Assembly (NCBI GenBank): GCA_000611775.1
Contig: KK106982.1
Span: forward strand, 1-64,000
DNA: 64,000 bases
Source of the DNA: Umbilicaria muhlenbergii
Lineage: Eukaryota; Ascomycota; Lecanoromycetes; Umbilicariales; Umbilicariaceae
Direction: 5' to 3'
In this document: one piece after another, positions 1-11,282 of the stretch
Layout of the letters: each line of letters starts with the position of its first letter
Position numbering within the stretch: position 1 is the first letter of the stretch
Made by a program: the position numbers and the translations under genes
Notes under the pieces: generated by a model
Told to the model about the DNA's origin: nothing
Database searches by the model: none
Seen by the model: the letters and a program-made list of their open reading frames with translations, nothing else

Positions 1-2496
1 TGAAAAACTACATTCTGAATGAGGTTTAAACTTTACAAGTACCTAATAATGCCTTTCAGATTGACAAATGCATCAACAACATTTTAAGCTTTCATTAATA
101 ACATGTTGAGAGAGTATCTTGATCAGTTTATAATCATGTACCTTAATGATATACTGATCTACTTCAAGACAAAGGAACAACATATGCAGCATGTTCATCA
201 AGTCTTACAAGCCTTGCAAGATGCAGGTTTGTAAATAAAGTCTGAAAAGAGTTTTTTTCACTTTAAGAAAGTACACTTCCTAGAATTCATTATAACATCA
301 AAAGAGTTATGAATGAACTCTGAGAAAATATAATTCATGATTAAGTGACTCATTTTTAAGAGTGTCAAGGAAGTTCAGTTCTTCTTAAAGTTTATAAACT
401 TCTATAAAAAGTTTATCAAAAAGTATTTCAAAATCACAACATCATTAACAGAGTTGACTAAAAAGAACATTAAATTTGAGTGATTCAAAGAAGCTCAGAA
501 AGTCTTTAATGAGTTGAAGAAGAAATTCACTTCTTAATTAATTCTCATGAGTTTCAACCCTGAGAAACTTATTACACTCAAGATGAACACATCAGATGAA
601 GTTATAAAAACATGCATCAATCAATCAGATGATAAGAGATGTTTATGCTCAGTAACTTTTTATTCATGAAAGTTTTCAAGTGCTGAAATGAGTTATGAGA
701 TACATGACAAGGAACTGTTAACAATTGTTGACATATTTAAATAATGATGAGTGTATCTGAAAGAACTCAAACATGAGGTTTAAGTATATTCAAATTATAA
801 GAATCTCTTATACTTTATGACAATAAAAGTACTAAACTGAAGACAAGTATATTGATCAGAAGAATTATCACAGTACAACTTTAAAATTCATTACTGAAAA
901 GAATTCAAGAATGTCAAAGCAGATGCTCTCAATTAATAAGTTAATTATTTGCAAGATAAATTAATCATCAATCATGTCATCCTTCAGGAGGATGAGCAAG
1001 AGAAAATGTCATTTAACAAATAATTCAACCTCATTATGAGGATAAAAGATAATATTTTCAAAAACAAAATCTGAAAAGTGTTGAAGAATGATAAATTAAC
1101 TCAGCAGGTTCTTCAGAATATTCAAGATCATAAAAACTTCAAAAAAGAGAAAGATTTATTACTTTTTCAAGGCTTAATTTATGTTCTCATTAATCTTCAA
1201 CAGAAGCTGATAGAAGAATGTCACTTCAATAAGACACATGATCATCAAGAAACTGACAAAATGATTAAATGACTTATAAGAACATATTATTTCTCACACA
1301 TGAAGAAGAAAGTTGAAGAAATCATTAAAAAGTATGACATCTGCTGAAAAAGTAAAGCAGATCAACATAAATTATATAATCTCCTTAAATCATCATGAAC
1401 GCCAGGAAGATCATGAGTCAGTATCACATTAAACTTTGTGATTAAATTATTAAAGTCAAAGGAACCCTTGATGAAAGCAATTTATAACTCAATATTAATC
1501 ATAACAAATAAGCTCATCAAATATGAATACTTCATATCATATAAAGAAGCATCATCAGCAGAGAAACTCACATATATGTTTTTAAAAATTATAACAGTCA
1601 ATCATGAACTGTCAGAGGAGATAATCTCAGATAAGAATAAACTCTTCATCTTCAAGTTTTAAAAGTCATTAATGAATCAGTTAGAAATTCATCATAAATT
1701 ATCAACATCCTATCATCCTCAGATGAATGAACAAATGAAATAACTTAATCAAACTATGAAATAATACCTGTGATGTTACATTAATTATCAGCAAATCAAT
1801 TGAGTAGAACTCTTATCAGTAGCACAGTTAATTTACAACTCAGCAGCAATGAAAACAACAGGAGTGTCATCATTTTACAGTAATTACAGTTTTAACTCAG
1901 CTATGAATGAGGTTAAGGGTTTAATAATGATAATACAACAAGTCAAGATATAAGTAAATCATCTTAAAAACTTTCATGAAATACTACAAAGAGATATTAA
2001 ATTCACCTTAGAAAGATCAACAGTATATTATAATAAGAAGAGAGATAAAGAATTTACTCTTAAGAAGAAGAATAAAGTATATCTTTTACATCACAACATA
2101 AAAACAAGATGATCAAGTAATAAATTAAATTATGCAAAATTAAGACCTTTCTGAATTGCTAAAATCAAAAGAAGCATCAATTATGAACTTAAGCTTTCAA
2201 TCATCATGAGAATACACTCAGTATTTCATGTATCACTACTCAAATCAACTGACCTGAAAACATCAATACAAGAAAATTCATCAGAGATTAACCTGAAAAG
2301 TTAAGATGCAGAATTTAAAGTAGAAGAGATTTTAAATCAATAAAAGATAAATGATGAGCCTCATCATTTAATCAAGTGGAAAGGATATGACACAGCAGGG
2401 AACACATGAGAACTCAAAGAGAATTTTACTCATTATTTAATGAAACTGCAGGAATTTCATCAAAGAAACCTGCAGGCAGTCAGTTCATGTCACTGA
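1..2496 (+). pseudogene. Decayed pol of L1 (RT end, RNase H, integrase, chromodomain)
   Basis: The RT palm is recognisable at about 50-170 from MPFRLTNA followed by a YLND box; the usual YLDD has lost one catalytic Asp. RNase H follows at about 540-940 (NYEIHDKELL-like and YSNYKNLLYF segments). Integrase runs from about 1230 to 2250; the three catalytic positions appear as N, N and K where D, D and E are expected (judged from surrounding motifs such as the SDKNKLF and HPQMNEQ segments). A chromodomain with IKWKGYD lies at about 2360-2450. Stops are mostly TGA at Trp or Arg positions. The frame ends at the TGA at 2494-2496 or the TAA at 2500-2502, overlapping the tail of the antisense frame by about 70 bp. 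Confidence 0.85.
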
Positions 2497-3007
2497 GATT
2501 AAAAACCTCAGGCGCAAAGGAGTTGAGAGGAAGTTTAATAAACAGATCAACAATCATGACTATTATGCATTTATTCACCTTCAACTCCTTGATGTTTTGA
2601 AGTTCAGTGCAGATCAGATTCACCTGTCATTTTTTCAAGAAAGTGATTTATTTATGAAGCTTCTCTTTCTTCATCTTAACCTCAAGCGCCTTCACTGTTG
2701 CATCATGTGCATGCTTAAGAAACAAATATTTTTATGCTGCTACAGCCTCTCTTTTCTTCTGTAGTTGAAGGATATCTTTGCTCACTCTGTTGATCTTCTC
2801 AGGAGTGATGTACAAGTTGCAAGAGACATTTAACTGTATGCAGGCTCTGCACTTGTCATAATCATCAGATACCTTACACTTTTTGTCATCAGTTAAACAG
2901 TGACTGCATGCTCACATAGCAAGTCTTTCATGTTCAGTGATTAAGTTCATCAACTGAGAATGATGAGAGATAGATGCTTTCTTCTTTCTGACATCAGATG
3001 AAGACAT
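2426..3007 (-). pseudogene. Antisense Zn2Cys6-like coiled-coil ORF of L1
   Basis: A reading frame opposite to pol starts at an ATG at 3007 (protein start MSSSDVRKKK) and ends at a TAA at 2426, 194 codons including the stop. After about 33 residues it has the cysteine pattern C-x2-C-x6-C-x8-C-x2-C-x6-C, which fits the fungal Zn(II)2Cys6 DNA-binding cluster. A Lys/Glu-rich probable coiled coil follows (KDILQLQKKREA, VKALEVKMKKEK). A few TGA/TAA codons interrupt it here. The copy at 53270-53839 keeps the same frame, the same six cysteines and the same position. Function is unknown; a DNA-binding or regulatory role is inferred only from the cysteine pattern. Confidence 0.7.
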
Positions 3008-3054
3008 GAAGGAGTTTAGATTTTCAGAGATGAAAACCTCAGAGAGGGAGTTAA

Positions 3055-3399
3055 TGTTACACCTCTCACTAGATGGTACCAGGAAGGTACGCGCAGCAGG
3101 TGTACACAGAGTATCACTCAGAGTGCTCAAGTTATACAATGACATGAGCAGCATGAGCACTCACCACTCAGGGTGCTCAAGGTACATGAAGAGCATGAGC
3201 ACCTTGAGCAGTGTGATTACACATGAGTCTCCTAAGTGATTATATAACCACAGGTAGATCCATAGTTAGGAGCTCATACTCAACTCATGTATCAAATGCA
3301 ATCTCATAATTCTACAAAGCCTTAGTCCTATGACAATGTTGTGACTCTAGTTCATTGAATAATTGTATTATCCCCGTCGCTACAACACCACCTGTTACA
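3055..3399 (+). repeat. 3' LTR of L1 left copy
   Basis: This LTR begins TGTTACACC and ends CCTGTTACA. It matches the two 395-bp LTRs at 52828-53222 and 58972-59366, which are in the opposite orientation. It is 345 bp long because it carries one fewer copy of an internal 50-bp unit containing GTGCTCATG and TGAGCACTC motifs. Confidence 0.85.
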
Positions 3400-3951
3400 C
3401 TCATGACTTATGATGAACTTCAGTCATGCCTTGCATGTCATACCTCAGCACTCACGACTTATAGCGGACTCCAGCCACAACTCATATTCTCAGCCACGCA
3501 AATGCTTCATACCGTCATAGATGTGTGTAGTAGGAAGGAAGGAAGAGGTGTTGAGAATTGAACATCATTGAAGCAGGCTCACTGTCAACAGGCTCATTGA
3601 AGAGGTCGACTTTGAATGGTGATGCAGGTTATTTAGAATCCGCTTGACTGCTCCATGAGCTATCCAGCTTTCCGTATGGCTTGAGTAGACTGATACACAT
3701 CTGTATGGCTTAGGAGGTGTTTTTGTAGTAGGTTATTTTGATTTGACTACTCCATGAACGTTCAGTGGCGGCGGCGGCCGCCCACCTATCATAGCAGGTT
3801 ATTTGAGTTCAACTGCTCCATGAACAGCTTGAGGAGACAATTGATATAATATCAGGATCATGCAGAGCAAGTCATGCAGATATGATGACAAGGATATCAA
3901 TTGTAGGGAGTCATTGTGTGATGAGCGAAGCTACCTATTGAGGGGCTGAGT

Positions 3952-3982
3952 GCGCGCTAGACCTAATTGGGTGCTAGCGCGC
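3952..3982. repeat. Perfect GC-rich inverted repeat
   Basis: GCGCGCTAG at 3952-3960 is repeated in inverted form as CTAGCGCGC at 3974-3982 with a 13-base spacer. It could form a hairpin, or be a transposon or recombination scar. No gene or terminator context explains it. Confidence 0.75.
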
Positions 3983-4032
3983 GTCACTGTTGTTGTCATG
4001 CTCCTAACACCTTGGTCCCGGCGGTCACCCTA

Positions 4033-4105
4033 CTGCTGAGCACTCAACATACCTGCTGAGCACTCAACATACCTGCTGAGCACTCAACATGCCTGTTAAG
4101 CACTC
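4033..4105. repeat. 20-bp tandem repeat, 3.6 copies
   Basis: The unit CTGCTGAGCACTCAACATAC occurs three times head to tail, with a fourth degenerate partial copy. The GAGCACTCA core resembles motifs in the L1 LTR, so it may be a remnant of LTR-derived sequence. Confidence 0.85.
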
Positions 4106-4376
4106 AGGTGAGTGCTCAACCTGCTCTTAATTAAGTTTATAGTCACTCGCTGTCCTCATGCCCTCATTGCAGCACCCCTAGCGCGCCTGCCCTGCTTGGC
4201 AGGTCACTCACAATTTTCCTGAAAGTGAAAGAATGACTGATGAATTGATACATGTCTTAGTTAATGCTGGCGGTGACTCAAAGATCACCATGGTTGAGTT
4301 ATTTTAAAACAGTGCGTTCAAAACCATCTTGAATGTTCAGTGTCATTATGTCATCTCCTTTTGTAGGCGACTGAAG

Positions 4377-5336
4377 TCAATTGATCCGCTTTGCCACCAT
4401 CTTCAAGAAGTCATGAAGCAGCGGGCCCCCATCTTCAATCATCAAGTCTTTGAAGTCCTTATCCGTCATCAAGACCCTCATCTCATATCCAACATAATCC
4501 CTCAGCAATGTCCGCAGGTCCTCGCAACCTCTTACGGATACACCAGTGTTGGCGTAAACGTACCGCAGTAGAGCAACAATATCACCAGTCCGCCGATGGT
4601 AAAGAGTGTGAACAGCAAGTGTACGGTGAAGTTCTTCAAGAGCCAGCATTTTCAAGGGCTGAATGTCGTACTTTTCCGCAAAGACATATAAGCGCGCATG
4701 GGAGAGAAATACCTCTGTGTAATTCTCGTTTACTCCTCGGTTCGCGCGTGTAGGGGGCATGCTGATAACTTCTCGGCGGACTGTGTACTCGCGATGAAGG
4801 AAAGCTTCTTTCAACTCTTGGCTCGTCTGTGCTTTCTTGCTCTTCTTGCCCTTTTTGGATATTTCCCAACCCCAATCTGGTGGTGTAACCGTAGGCGGTC
4901 CCGGTTCAGCGATCAACTCCACTACGGTAGGAGCATCTGCTGGAGCTTCTGGCGCCCACTCAGTCACTTCGCACTCCTCTTTGAGGAATGGAACTGGTGA
5001 TGGAGAAATTCTAGCCTCCAATTGGAAATCAGCGGCTGTGTAATACCCTTTGTAGGCCCATTCGATAAATCTCTCAATGGTGCCTTCATCAACCTCTTCA
5101 AGAACTGCATATCCTTTCTGAGCCTCTGTCATATGGCCATTGATCATGCGGTCCAATGGTTTAGAATGATGCGACGCAAGGTCGGCATGAATATAGTACG
5201 GATTGCCATCAACCACCAACTTGAAGGGAGTGGACGCATAGATACTGTATAATGTCAGTGATGTCACAGGAGGAAATGCAGGATGTTCTACCTCTTCCTG
5301 GTGTCGGACATGATGCTCAAGTGAGCTGCGTCGCAA
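4377..5336 (-). CDS. BTB/POZ domain protein
   Basis: The open frame encodes about 319 residues. The N-terminal third is a BTB/POZ-like domain: PFKLVVDG, YYIHADLASHHSKPLDR and a VDEGTIERFIEWAYKG segment, typical of the small fungal BTB proteins that mediate dimerisation and can act as Cullin-3 adaptors. A Lys-rich linker follows (KKGKKSKK, about residue 170), then a helical C-terminal region (YVFAEKYDIQPLKMLALEEL) as in BTB-BACK-like proteins. The frame opens at a TTG, not an ATG; the first in-frame ATG falls inside the BTB domain, so the true start probably lies in an upstream exon. A plausible acceptor (CTCTTTGCAG) sits at about 5337-5346. The stop is TGA at 4377-4379. The exact N-terminus is unresolved. 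Confidence 0.75.
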   Translation of the reverse strand: MRRSSLEHHVRHQEEVEHPAFPPVTSLTLYSIYASTPFKLVVDGNPYYIHADLASHHSKPLDRMINGHMTEAQKGYAVLEEVDEGTIERFIEWAYKGYYTAADFQLEARISPSPVPFLKEECEVTEWAPEAPADAPTVVELIAEPGPPTVTPPDWGWEISKKGKKSKKAQTSQELKEAFLHREYTVRREVISMPPTRANRGVNENYTEVFLSHARLYVFAEKYDIQPLKMLALEELHRTLAVHTLYHRRTGDIVALLRYVYANTGVSVRGCEDLRTLLRDYVGYEMRVLMTDKDFKDLMIEDGGPLLHDFLKMVAKRIN

Positions 5337-6168
5337 AGCTGCAAAGAGCCAGAGCTAGAGATGAAAATGTAACAGGGCCTTGCTTGTTAGATCAAGACAC
5401 TGAACAGCGATGGTCAACGAATTGCATCTTCCCGGGGAAGCTGACAGTGACCTCAGTAGGCTTTGTGAAATACCTTGAGACAGTACAGCTTGAAGCGCTC
5501 AGCATATGAGTGGGTCTTCTTCATGAAAGCTTCGGACCTCAGGCGTTCAGTAGCAGCTCTTCTCCGTGAAAGGAGGGGTTTTCAATTGTGCTACCACGCT
5601 AAAGAAATTACATACAGCCCTGCGAGTGCTTACTAGCCTACACCCCTGCGCGCGCTCAAACATAAACAACGCCGACACATCCTCTCAATGTCCCAGCAGT
5701 CTCCGCAGGCTCTACTGTCCTCACTGTTCTCGTCGTCCTCACTATGAGATTTCAACGACCTTAGGATCTGACCGACCCCGCTTTCAAGCGTGGCGGGTCC
5801 GCATGCAAAGGTTTATGCGACATCGGGTATGTAACCAATAGTTTTCTCAGAGACGATGGTTCTCGTTGACTAGGAGAGATACTAGCCCCGCTAGATTTAA
5901 TATGCTGTCTACTAGAGGCTTAAGCATGAAGTGATAGCAGCGGGAGTTCTAACACCTAGGCTCTTTTCCATCGCTGCTTCCACAGCATTACAGGGGAGAA
6001 TTGGCCACAAGAAAGAGAGACTTGGACTGCCTAAATATGGACACTTTTCTGCAATGGCTTGTACCGACACTCGTTTCATCACACGTATCACACCCGGGTT
6101 GGAGACCTTAATGCTGACGTAGGAATAGTCCTTTTCTACTGTGGCATAACAGTCTGTTTTCAAAAGAA
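5337..6168. other. Intergenic, possible 5' exon of the BTB gene
   Basis: I find no independent gene. A minus-strand donor-like GTATTT near 5470 and an acceptor-like CAG near 5337 could bound an intron of the BTB gene, but no joining that keeps frame from an ATG was found. The rest is mixed-composition sequence without clear signals. Confidence 0.4.
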
Positions 6169-7267
6169 CTACAAGCGGGGACCTCCAGCTCTTTTAGACC
6201 GCACAGGCTTTTTGCTGAGAAGTTCCTGCGCATTTCCATAATAGATCGCTTCTCGGTCACTCGGATCAGGGTACACATCCGGCAGACCCTCGTCAATTGA
6301 CTCCACAATCTCCATCACACCACTGAGCGGGGTATAAGGGTAGTCACTGCCGAAGATAATTCTCTTCGGCGACAGCCAGGGTACCAAGCCGTATATCTGA
6401 TCTGGGAACGCAAAGCCTGCCAGATCAAAGTAGAAACGTTGGTTCAAGGTCTCTCTGACATCTTTGGAGTTTACACTCTCGGGGACATCCATCTGGATCA
6501 AGCCAGGCAACGTACTGAACCGTTCGAGGATGGGAGCAAATGCACCGCCGGCGTGCGAGATGACATAAGTTATGTTTGGGTACTTCTCCACGGTGCCGGA
6601 AAGGAAGAGATTCATGATCCCACGGGCGTCTTCGAAGATGAACTCGTATACCGGGTACGGATGTTGACAGAGCGGGACAGCGGTGCTAAGTCCAAAGTCC
6701 AATACCTTGCAAGGGGCTGTTGGGTGGATGAAGACTGTAACCTTCCTCTTGTTTAGCTCATAGAAGAGGTGATCGAAGGAAGGGTCTCCAAGATATTTCC
6801 CGTAGTGGTTCGTCAAAAGGGCGACTCCATCGGCGTTGAGATGATCAAGAGCGCGGTGGAGCTCTTCAATGCTCCCTTCCACATCCGGCAGCGGCAGCGA
6901 AGCCCAGAATCCGAATCTATCACCCCGGCGACGCTTTAGATCAGCTGCGAAATCGTTACATTCCTTCGTCACTCTCCGTGCCAAGGTGTTGTCGCCGGGG
7001 ATGAGATGTGTTCCAGGGGATGTAACACTCAGAATCGCTTTGGAGATGTTCAAAGAATCCATCATCTCTATGTGGTCCTTCTCACACCAGGCCTACCAAC
7101 AGGTTAGCAACAAGCGATCTATCTTAGATGAACGTGCTGCTTACGGGAATGCCAGGCATGCCATCAGGGTGCTCAAAGCCAGTCTCCTCACATATCTTAC
7201 GCCATTTCGGAGGCACGAAGTGCGCATGCGTATCAATCCGCTTGATAGAGTTCGACGAGGACTGCAT
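6169..7267 (-). CDS. Amidohydrolase-2 family protein, 6-MSA decarboxylase-like
   Basis: A two-exon gene: exon 1 7145-7267 (ATG at 7267), intron 7093-7144 (52 bp, GTAAGC donor, GCTAAC branch, GGTAG acceptor), exon 2 6169-7092, giving 348 residues, a normal family length. Metal-binding features of the ACMSD/amidohydrolase-2 barrel are visible: an HxH motif in DTHAHFVPP near the N-terminus, FIHPT, VISHAGG and a late Asp in FGSDYPYT. Family members decarboxylate aromatic or muconate acids using a divalent metal in the cytosol. The MMDSLNISKAILS and GFWASLPLPD segments resemble, from memory, fungal 6-methylsalicylate decarboxylases linked to polyketide metabolism. No polyketide synthase is nearby, so the substrate is uncertain. 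The gene is intact with TAG stop and uses TGG for Trp. Confidence 0.85.
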
Positions 7268-8491
7268 TTCGGGGCAGAAAGGGTTTTCGTTGGGATTCTG
7301 TTGGTACAGACAACTGAAGTGATGGGCAGTTTATCATCAGCAGCGGAACGGTGAGAACTATATAATCACTCCAGGAGTTTTTTGATCTGCTATTCAATTT
7401 CGGCTCGCTGTCCCGCAGAAATCCGAACCACACGGTACTTCTGGAAGTCATGATCACATCACCGACGCTTTCTAACCCTCCCTATGAATCTTCTGCCACA
7501 ACCCGCTTTGCTTCTCGAACATGTAGGTAGATGAATAGCTGCATTGCGGAAGAGTTTTGAGCTTCCTGCACCAAGTACGGAATATTCAGATCCACAGTCA
7601 CTTAACCGCGCAAACGAAATATCCAAAAGCGGCATAAGAACTATGCTGGTCGTGGTTGTGTGGTAGCACAGCATTGAGTGATTGTGTGGTAGCACAGATT
7701 GAGTTCTGATGTTGTCGTTTTATTTGAACGGGCCGTCGGGCCGCCGCACATTATACCCGTTTGCGCAGCACATGTTGGCGCTTCAAGCGCACTCAGTCGC
7801 ACCAAGAAACCAAAGATAAAGAAAGATCATCGTGACAGCCGCTTCAGATGCTTCAAGGTAGAATTTCAGGCACTGATCGTTGAGCATGTTGAATCGAAGG
7901 CGGAAGCAAAGGCAAGGGGTACACGGAGATGAAAGCTGTATCTAAAGAGCTGCTCTGTAGCGAGAATAAAGAGAACAACCTAGAAAATAGCAGTCTCATA
8001 GGTTCAGGGTTTTCCCATTGCTCATACATCATGGCTTATCTCGGGCTCGCCTATCTGACTCGTTCATGGAGCGCATAACAATGCAGTCGCCGTGCGGGGT
8101 TTGGGTCTTGTGACTGCTGGTTGCATGGGACGGGCAACTAGATACTCCGCTAGGGAGAAGATAGACCGATTGTAGAGCCGAAAAGCGGTGTTGGATTGCT
8201 GACCAATTATCGACCCTAGATGAACTGAATATCGGTGAAAGGATGTAAGCAGTCTTTGTGCACGGTAAAGAATTATGCAAGAGCAATGAGTCTCGACATG
8301 ATGTCATAAGCCCGCTGGACTCATCCCCGCGGATTACTCCACCCCTTGCTTGTCAGCCTGCGAGAATTGAACGCTAAGGATTTGGCGACGGCGGTAGCGG
8401 TGTCGGACAATTCAACGGCAGTGAGCCTGAGCCCAACTTGCGCTTGCTTCTCAGAGAGCTAAGAGTACAGGTTACAGCCACAACTTTCAGC
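7268..8491. other. Intergenic region
   Basis: No supportable gene. A short direct duplication containing GTGTGGTAGCACAG occurs at about 7658-7703. The segment includes the divergent upstream regions of the amidohydrolase (minus) and the F-box-like gene (plus). Confidence 0.5.
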
Positions 8492-10138
8492 ATGTCAAGT
8501 TTGTTCGGGGGAGCCCCTCTGGAGGTGATCAATTCCGTCATCGGTCAGATTGGTACCTTAGCCAGAGAGATCTTTCGAGGCTTTCTCGCTGCTGTAGCCA
8601 GCTTCATGCTCTCGCAACCCTCTTCCTCTACAAAGATATCTGCTTGCACGGTACTGGGAGATATCTTGATCATGGCTTGCGAAACTTCACACGGATGATG
8701 CTAAAAAGGCCAGAGCTGGCCGCCTGTGTAAGAAAGTTCACCATGCGAAAGAACTTCCACACTGGCGAAGATGGTGTGTACAGCTTTGAAGTATACCCTA
8801 CGGAATGCAGAGACGGCATGCTACAGTTCAGCGACGACGCTCCTCAGTTGGGCGGTTGGAAGACAGATGTCGAAGGCCACAAGACCTGGATTCAGCCCAC
8901 GTTCGAGGTGTCTAAAGATGACATTGTCACTGCAGCGGACACAAGCGAGCCCTCTTCGGATATTGCTTTGGAGAATGACTTCGGCCCAACGGTCGCTGCA
9001 TCGGCACTCTCGGAAAAGGAACGACAGATGTGGATGAGTGATATGCGAGAAAGGATGAACAACCAAGACGCCGTGCTGGCGGTTCTGCTACCAGCACTGC
9101 CAAAGCTGCAGATCTTGGACCTTATGATGCCTTATGGAGCTAAGTACGTCGAGAGACTGTTCGATGGAGCGGACGTACGTCAAATCGTCTGACAGTCGGC
9201 CCAGTTTTCCTTGCCTCAGGCAGGTAAAAATTACCTGATTCGAAGCGGACGACGTTTGCAGCAGTCACACGCTTGCGAAGTCCTTCAACCTTCCGGTTAT
9301 GAATGGCGTGTTTGTGCACCTTTACAGTAACGAACATAGCGACAATCATTCATTTGGCTCGCTGGAGACCGCTTCTTCCACCGTGACTCACATAGAGCTC
9401 AGGCAGTGTCTGCTGGATGCGTCGGAGCTTGGACACATGATCCGCGCTTGCAGAAACCTCAAGACACTGATCTACGAGAAGGGCGAAGCGCACGTCGGGT
9501 TCAAGACCCCAGAAGTTCAGAAAGCGATGCAGGCAGCGGAAGCAACCCTGGAGAACCTGTGGCTAGACTACGCAAGCTTTGCGCTGAGCGGGGTAACGAT
9601 GTGGGACAATGGAATTGGAGACGACGAAGGTAAAGATGATGAATTTGGCGACAATATTTCTGCAATGTCTCTCCACGATATAGTGAAGCTGAAACACCTT
9701 CGAATCGCTCTGATATTTCTCCTTCGAATTAAAAAAAGGGAGCAAAGTTTAGCATTCAAGCTGGTGGATCATTTGCCGTCGTCTCTGGAAATTCTTCACA
9801 TTACACACTGTGTGGACGGCCGTAATGACGTTCTTATACAGCATCTGGAAGAAATTCTGTCCTTGAAAGGAACGAGAATGCCTTATCTCAAGCAGATTAT
9901 CATTGAAGCAACATGGGATGGGAACCCTAATAGATGGGACTTGAGCAAAGTTCTGGCTCTCTGTCAAGAGTCCAATGTGGCGCTGCGGGCTTTTGATAGG
10001 GGCGATACGGAGGTGGATGATTATGGCCGCTTTAAGAAATTCGAGCGAGCTTTGGGGGTGAACGGGGAGTTTGAATTTGCGCCTGGGTTATATGGTGAGA
10101 ATAAAGCTGTGCTCTTCAACGATATCAAGTTAGCATAG
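8492..10138 (+). CDS. F-box/LRR-like protein, probably frameshifted
   Basis: An ATG at 8492 opens MSSLFGGAPLEVINSVIGQI, an F-box-like start. Near 8550 the homologous reading switches frame: the natural continuation is DLSRLSRCCSQLHALATLFL followed by YKDICLHG. The frame then runs to about 9174 (MLKRPELAACVRKFTMR, LDLMMPYGAKYVERLFDGAD), reaches a GTACGT donor at 9175 and resumes in the region before 9299-10138 (SSTVTHIELRQC, MIRACRNLKTLIYE, LENLWLDY) to a TAG stop. The layout fits fungal F-box proteins with irregular leucine-rich C-termini, which recruit substrates to SCF ubiquitin ligases. I could not place an acceptor that keeps frame, so with the early frameshift this may be a decaying gene or a sequencing indel. 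All Trp codons are TGG. Confidence 0.6.
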
Positions 10139-11282
10139 ATGATGGATTGAGAGACTTTAGTTTTGGGGCGCTGAAATCTACAAGTCCTCACTCTTTATAG
10201 TACTGCTTCAGGTATTGTATTATTTATAGTCAGATTCAAATATTTCGGACTGTTCCTAGAGTTGCTCGCGCCCATCCGCAGAGCATGGACTTTTCTGAAA
10301 CCCATTCGGGAGAGTATGGGGTTCCACCTCCTCACCAAGAGCAACCGCGTTGTCAATTTCCAGCCAGAAATGAGGCCACTCAATGAGAGAGTTGCAAGCA
10401 ACCTTATGATTCTTTTATACAGCAACTCTCAGAGTCCGATCACATACGGTTGAAGAGTTCGAGGAAGTCAGATTATGTCTTGAATTATAGGCACGCATGT
10501 AAGCTTGTAAATAACTTATTAGGATGGAGTCTTACAACAACAGAGAAGTCACACAAGAGCATTGATGACCGTGTTGCTGAGGTCGGGGGTATCAACACGA
10601 GATTTCTCGTCCCCAGTTCAGGGTGTGGAAGAAGATTTACCAGTTTTTATATGCCACGGGCAGCGATAACTTCTTGGACGTGATTTAGGAGCACTGTACG
10701 AAGATGGCGTGGAGCCTTAGCACGCCGCAGATATAGAAACCGGGGTGCGCAGGCGAAGGAAGGGCATCATGTGTGCATCTCGTAATGAGAGGACTTGGGA
10801 ATGGCAAAGTGGCTATGTGTCCCTTGGGCGTTGGACAGACGGAGCCGGAGCCCAGTAACGAGAGTGACAAGGGCTGGAAACCTATGAACATTCTATTCTA
10901 TGAAATTATAGAAGCAAGAGGCCGTCACACGCTGTGAATTCATCACCACCGCTGCCAGAATTACACCTGCGAATCTAAACACCGACCTTGCCGCTTGTTG
11001 GCCGCAACAACAGCGAGAAAATGCCGAGGCTCTTCCAGCCATTTAGACAGACTGTGGTGCGAGAGCGCCTGCGTCACAGTTGACAGTTGAAACTGTAAAT
11101 AGAACATGAGAACCAACGAGCCCCCTCAGGCCCCAAGGCAGGTCTCTTGCCACCTAGATATTACAAACAACAATGATGCCACCCCAACGAACAAGCCTGG
11201 AGGGACCCTCAACGCCGACCTCTCACCAACTTCAACTCCGAGAATGCTCTATCACAACCCAGCCATTCCACTCAAACGTAAT
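10139..11282. other. Intergenic region
   Basis: I see no domain-bearing frame on either strand. Short open frames here lack family signatures and plausible splice structure. Confidence 0.5.

Larger units (their letters stand above)
1..3399 (+). mobile_element. Ty3/Gypsy chromovirus, family L1, 3' portion (cut by window edge)
   Basis: This is the right-hand part of an LTR retrotransposon whose 5' end lies before the window. In order it holds the end of reverse transcriptase, RNase H, integrase, a chromodomain, an antisense zinc-cluster reading frame and a 3' LTR. It is the same family as the complete copy at 52828-59366, as shown by matching pol, antisense frame and LTR. Many TGA and some TAA/TAG codons interrupt pol, so it is dead. 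The five bases after the LTR (3400-3404) are CTCAT, but the left flank is outside the window, so a target duplication cannot be tested. Confidence 0.9.
3400..4376. other. Transition from TE to gene island, no gene seen
   Basis: Base composition rises sharply after the L1 LTR and CpG returns. I see no convincing coding region. The stretch holds a GC-rich GGCGGCGGCGGCC run near 3768-3781, a strong inverted repeat at 3952-3982 and a short tandem array at 4033-4105, annotated separately. Confidence 0.6.

Noticed and set aside
5912-6308. Several short frames at the 3' side of the amidohydrolase gene
   Set aside because: They are overlapping shadows or intergenic frames without family features.
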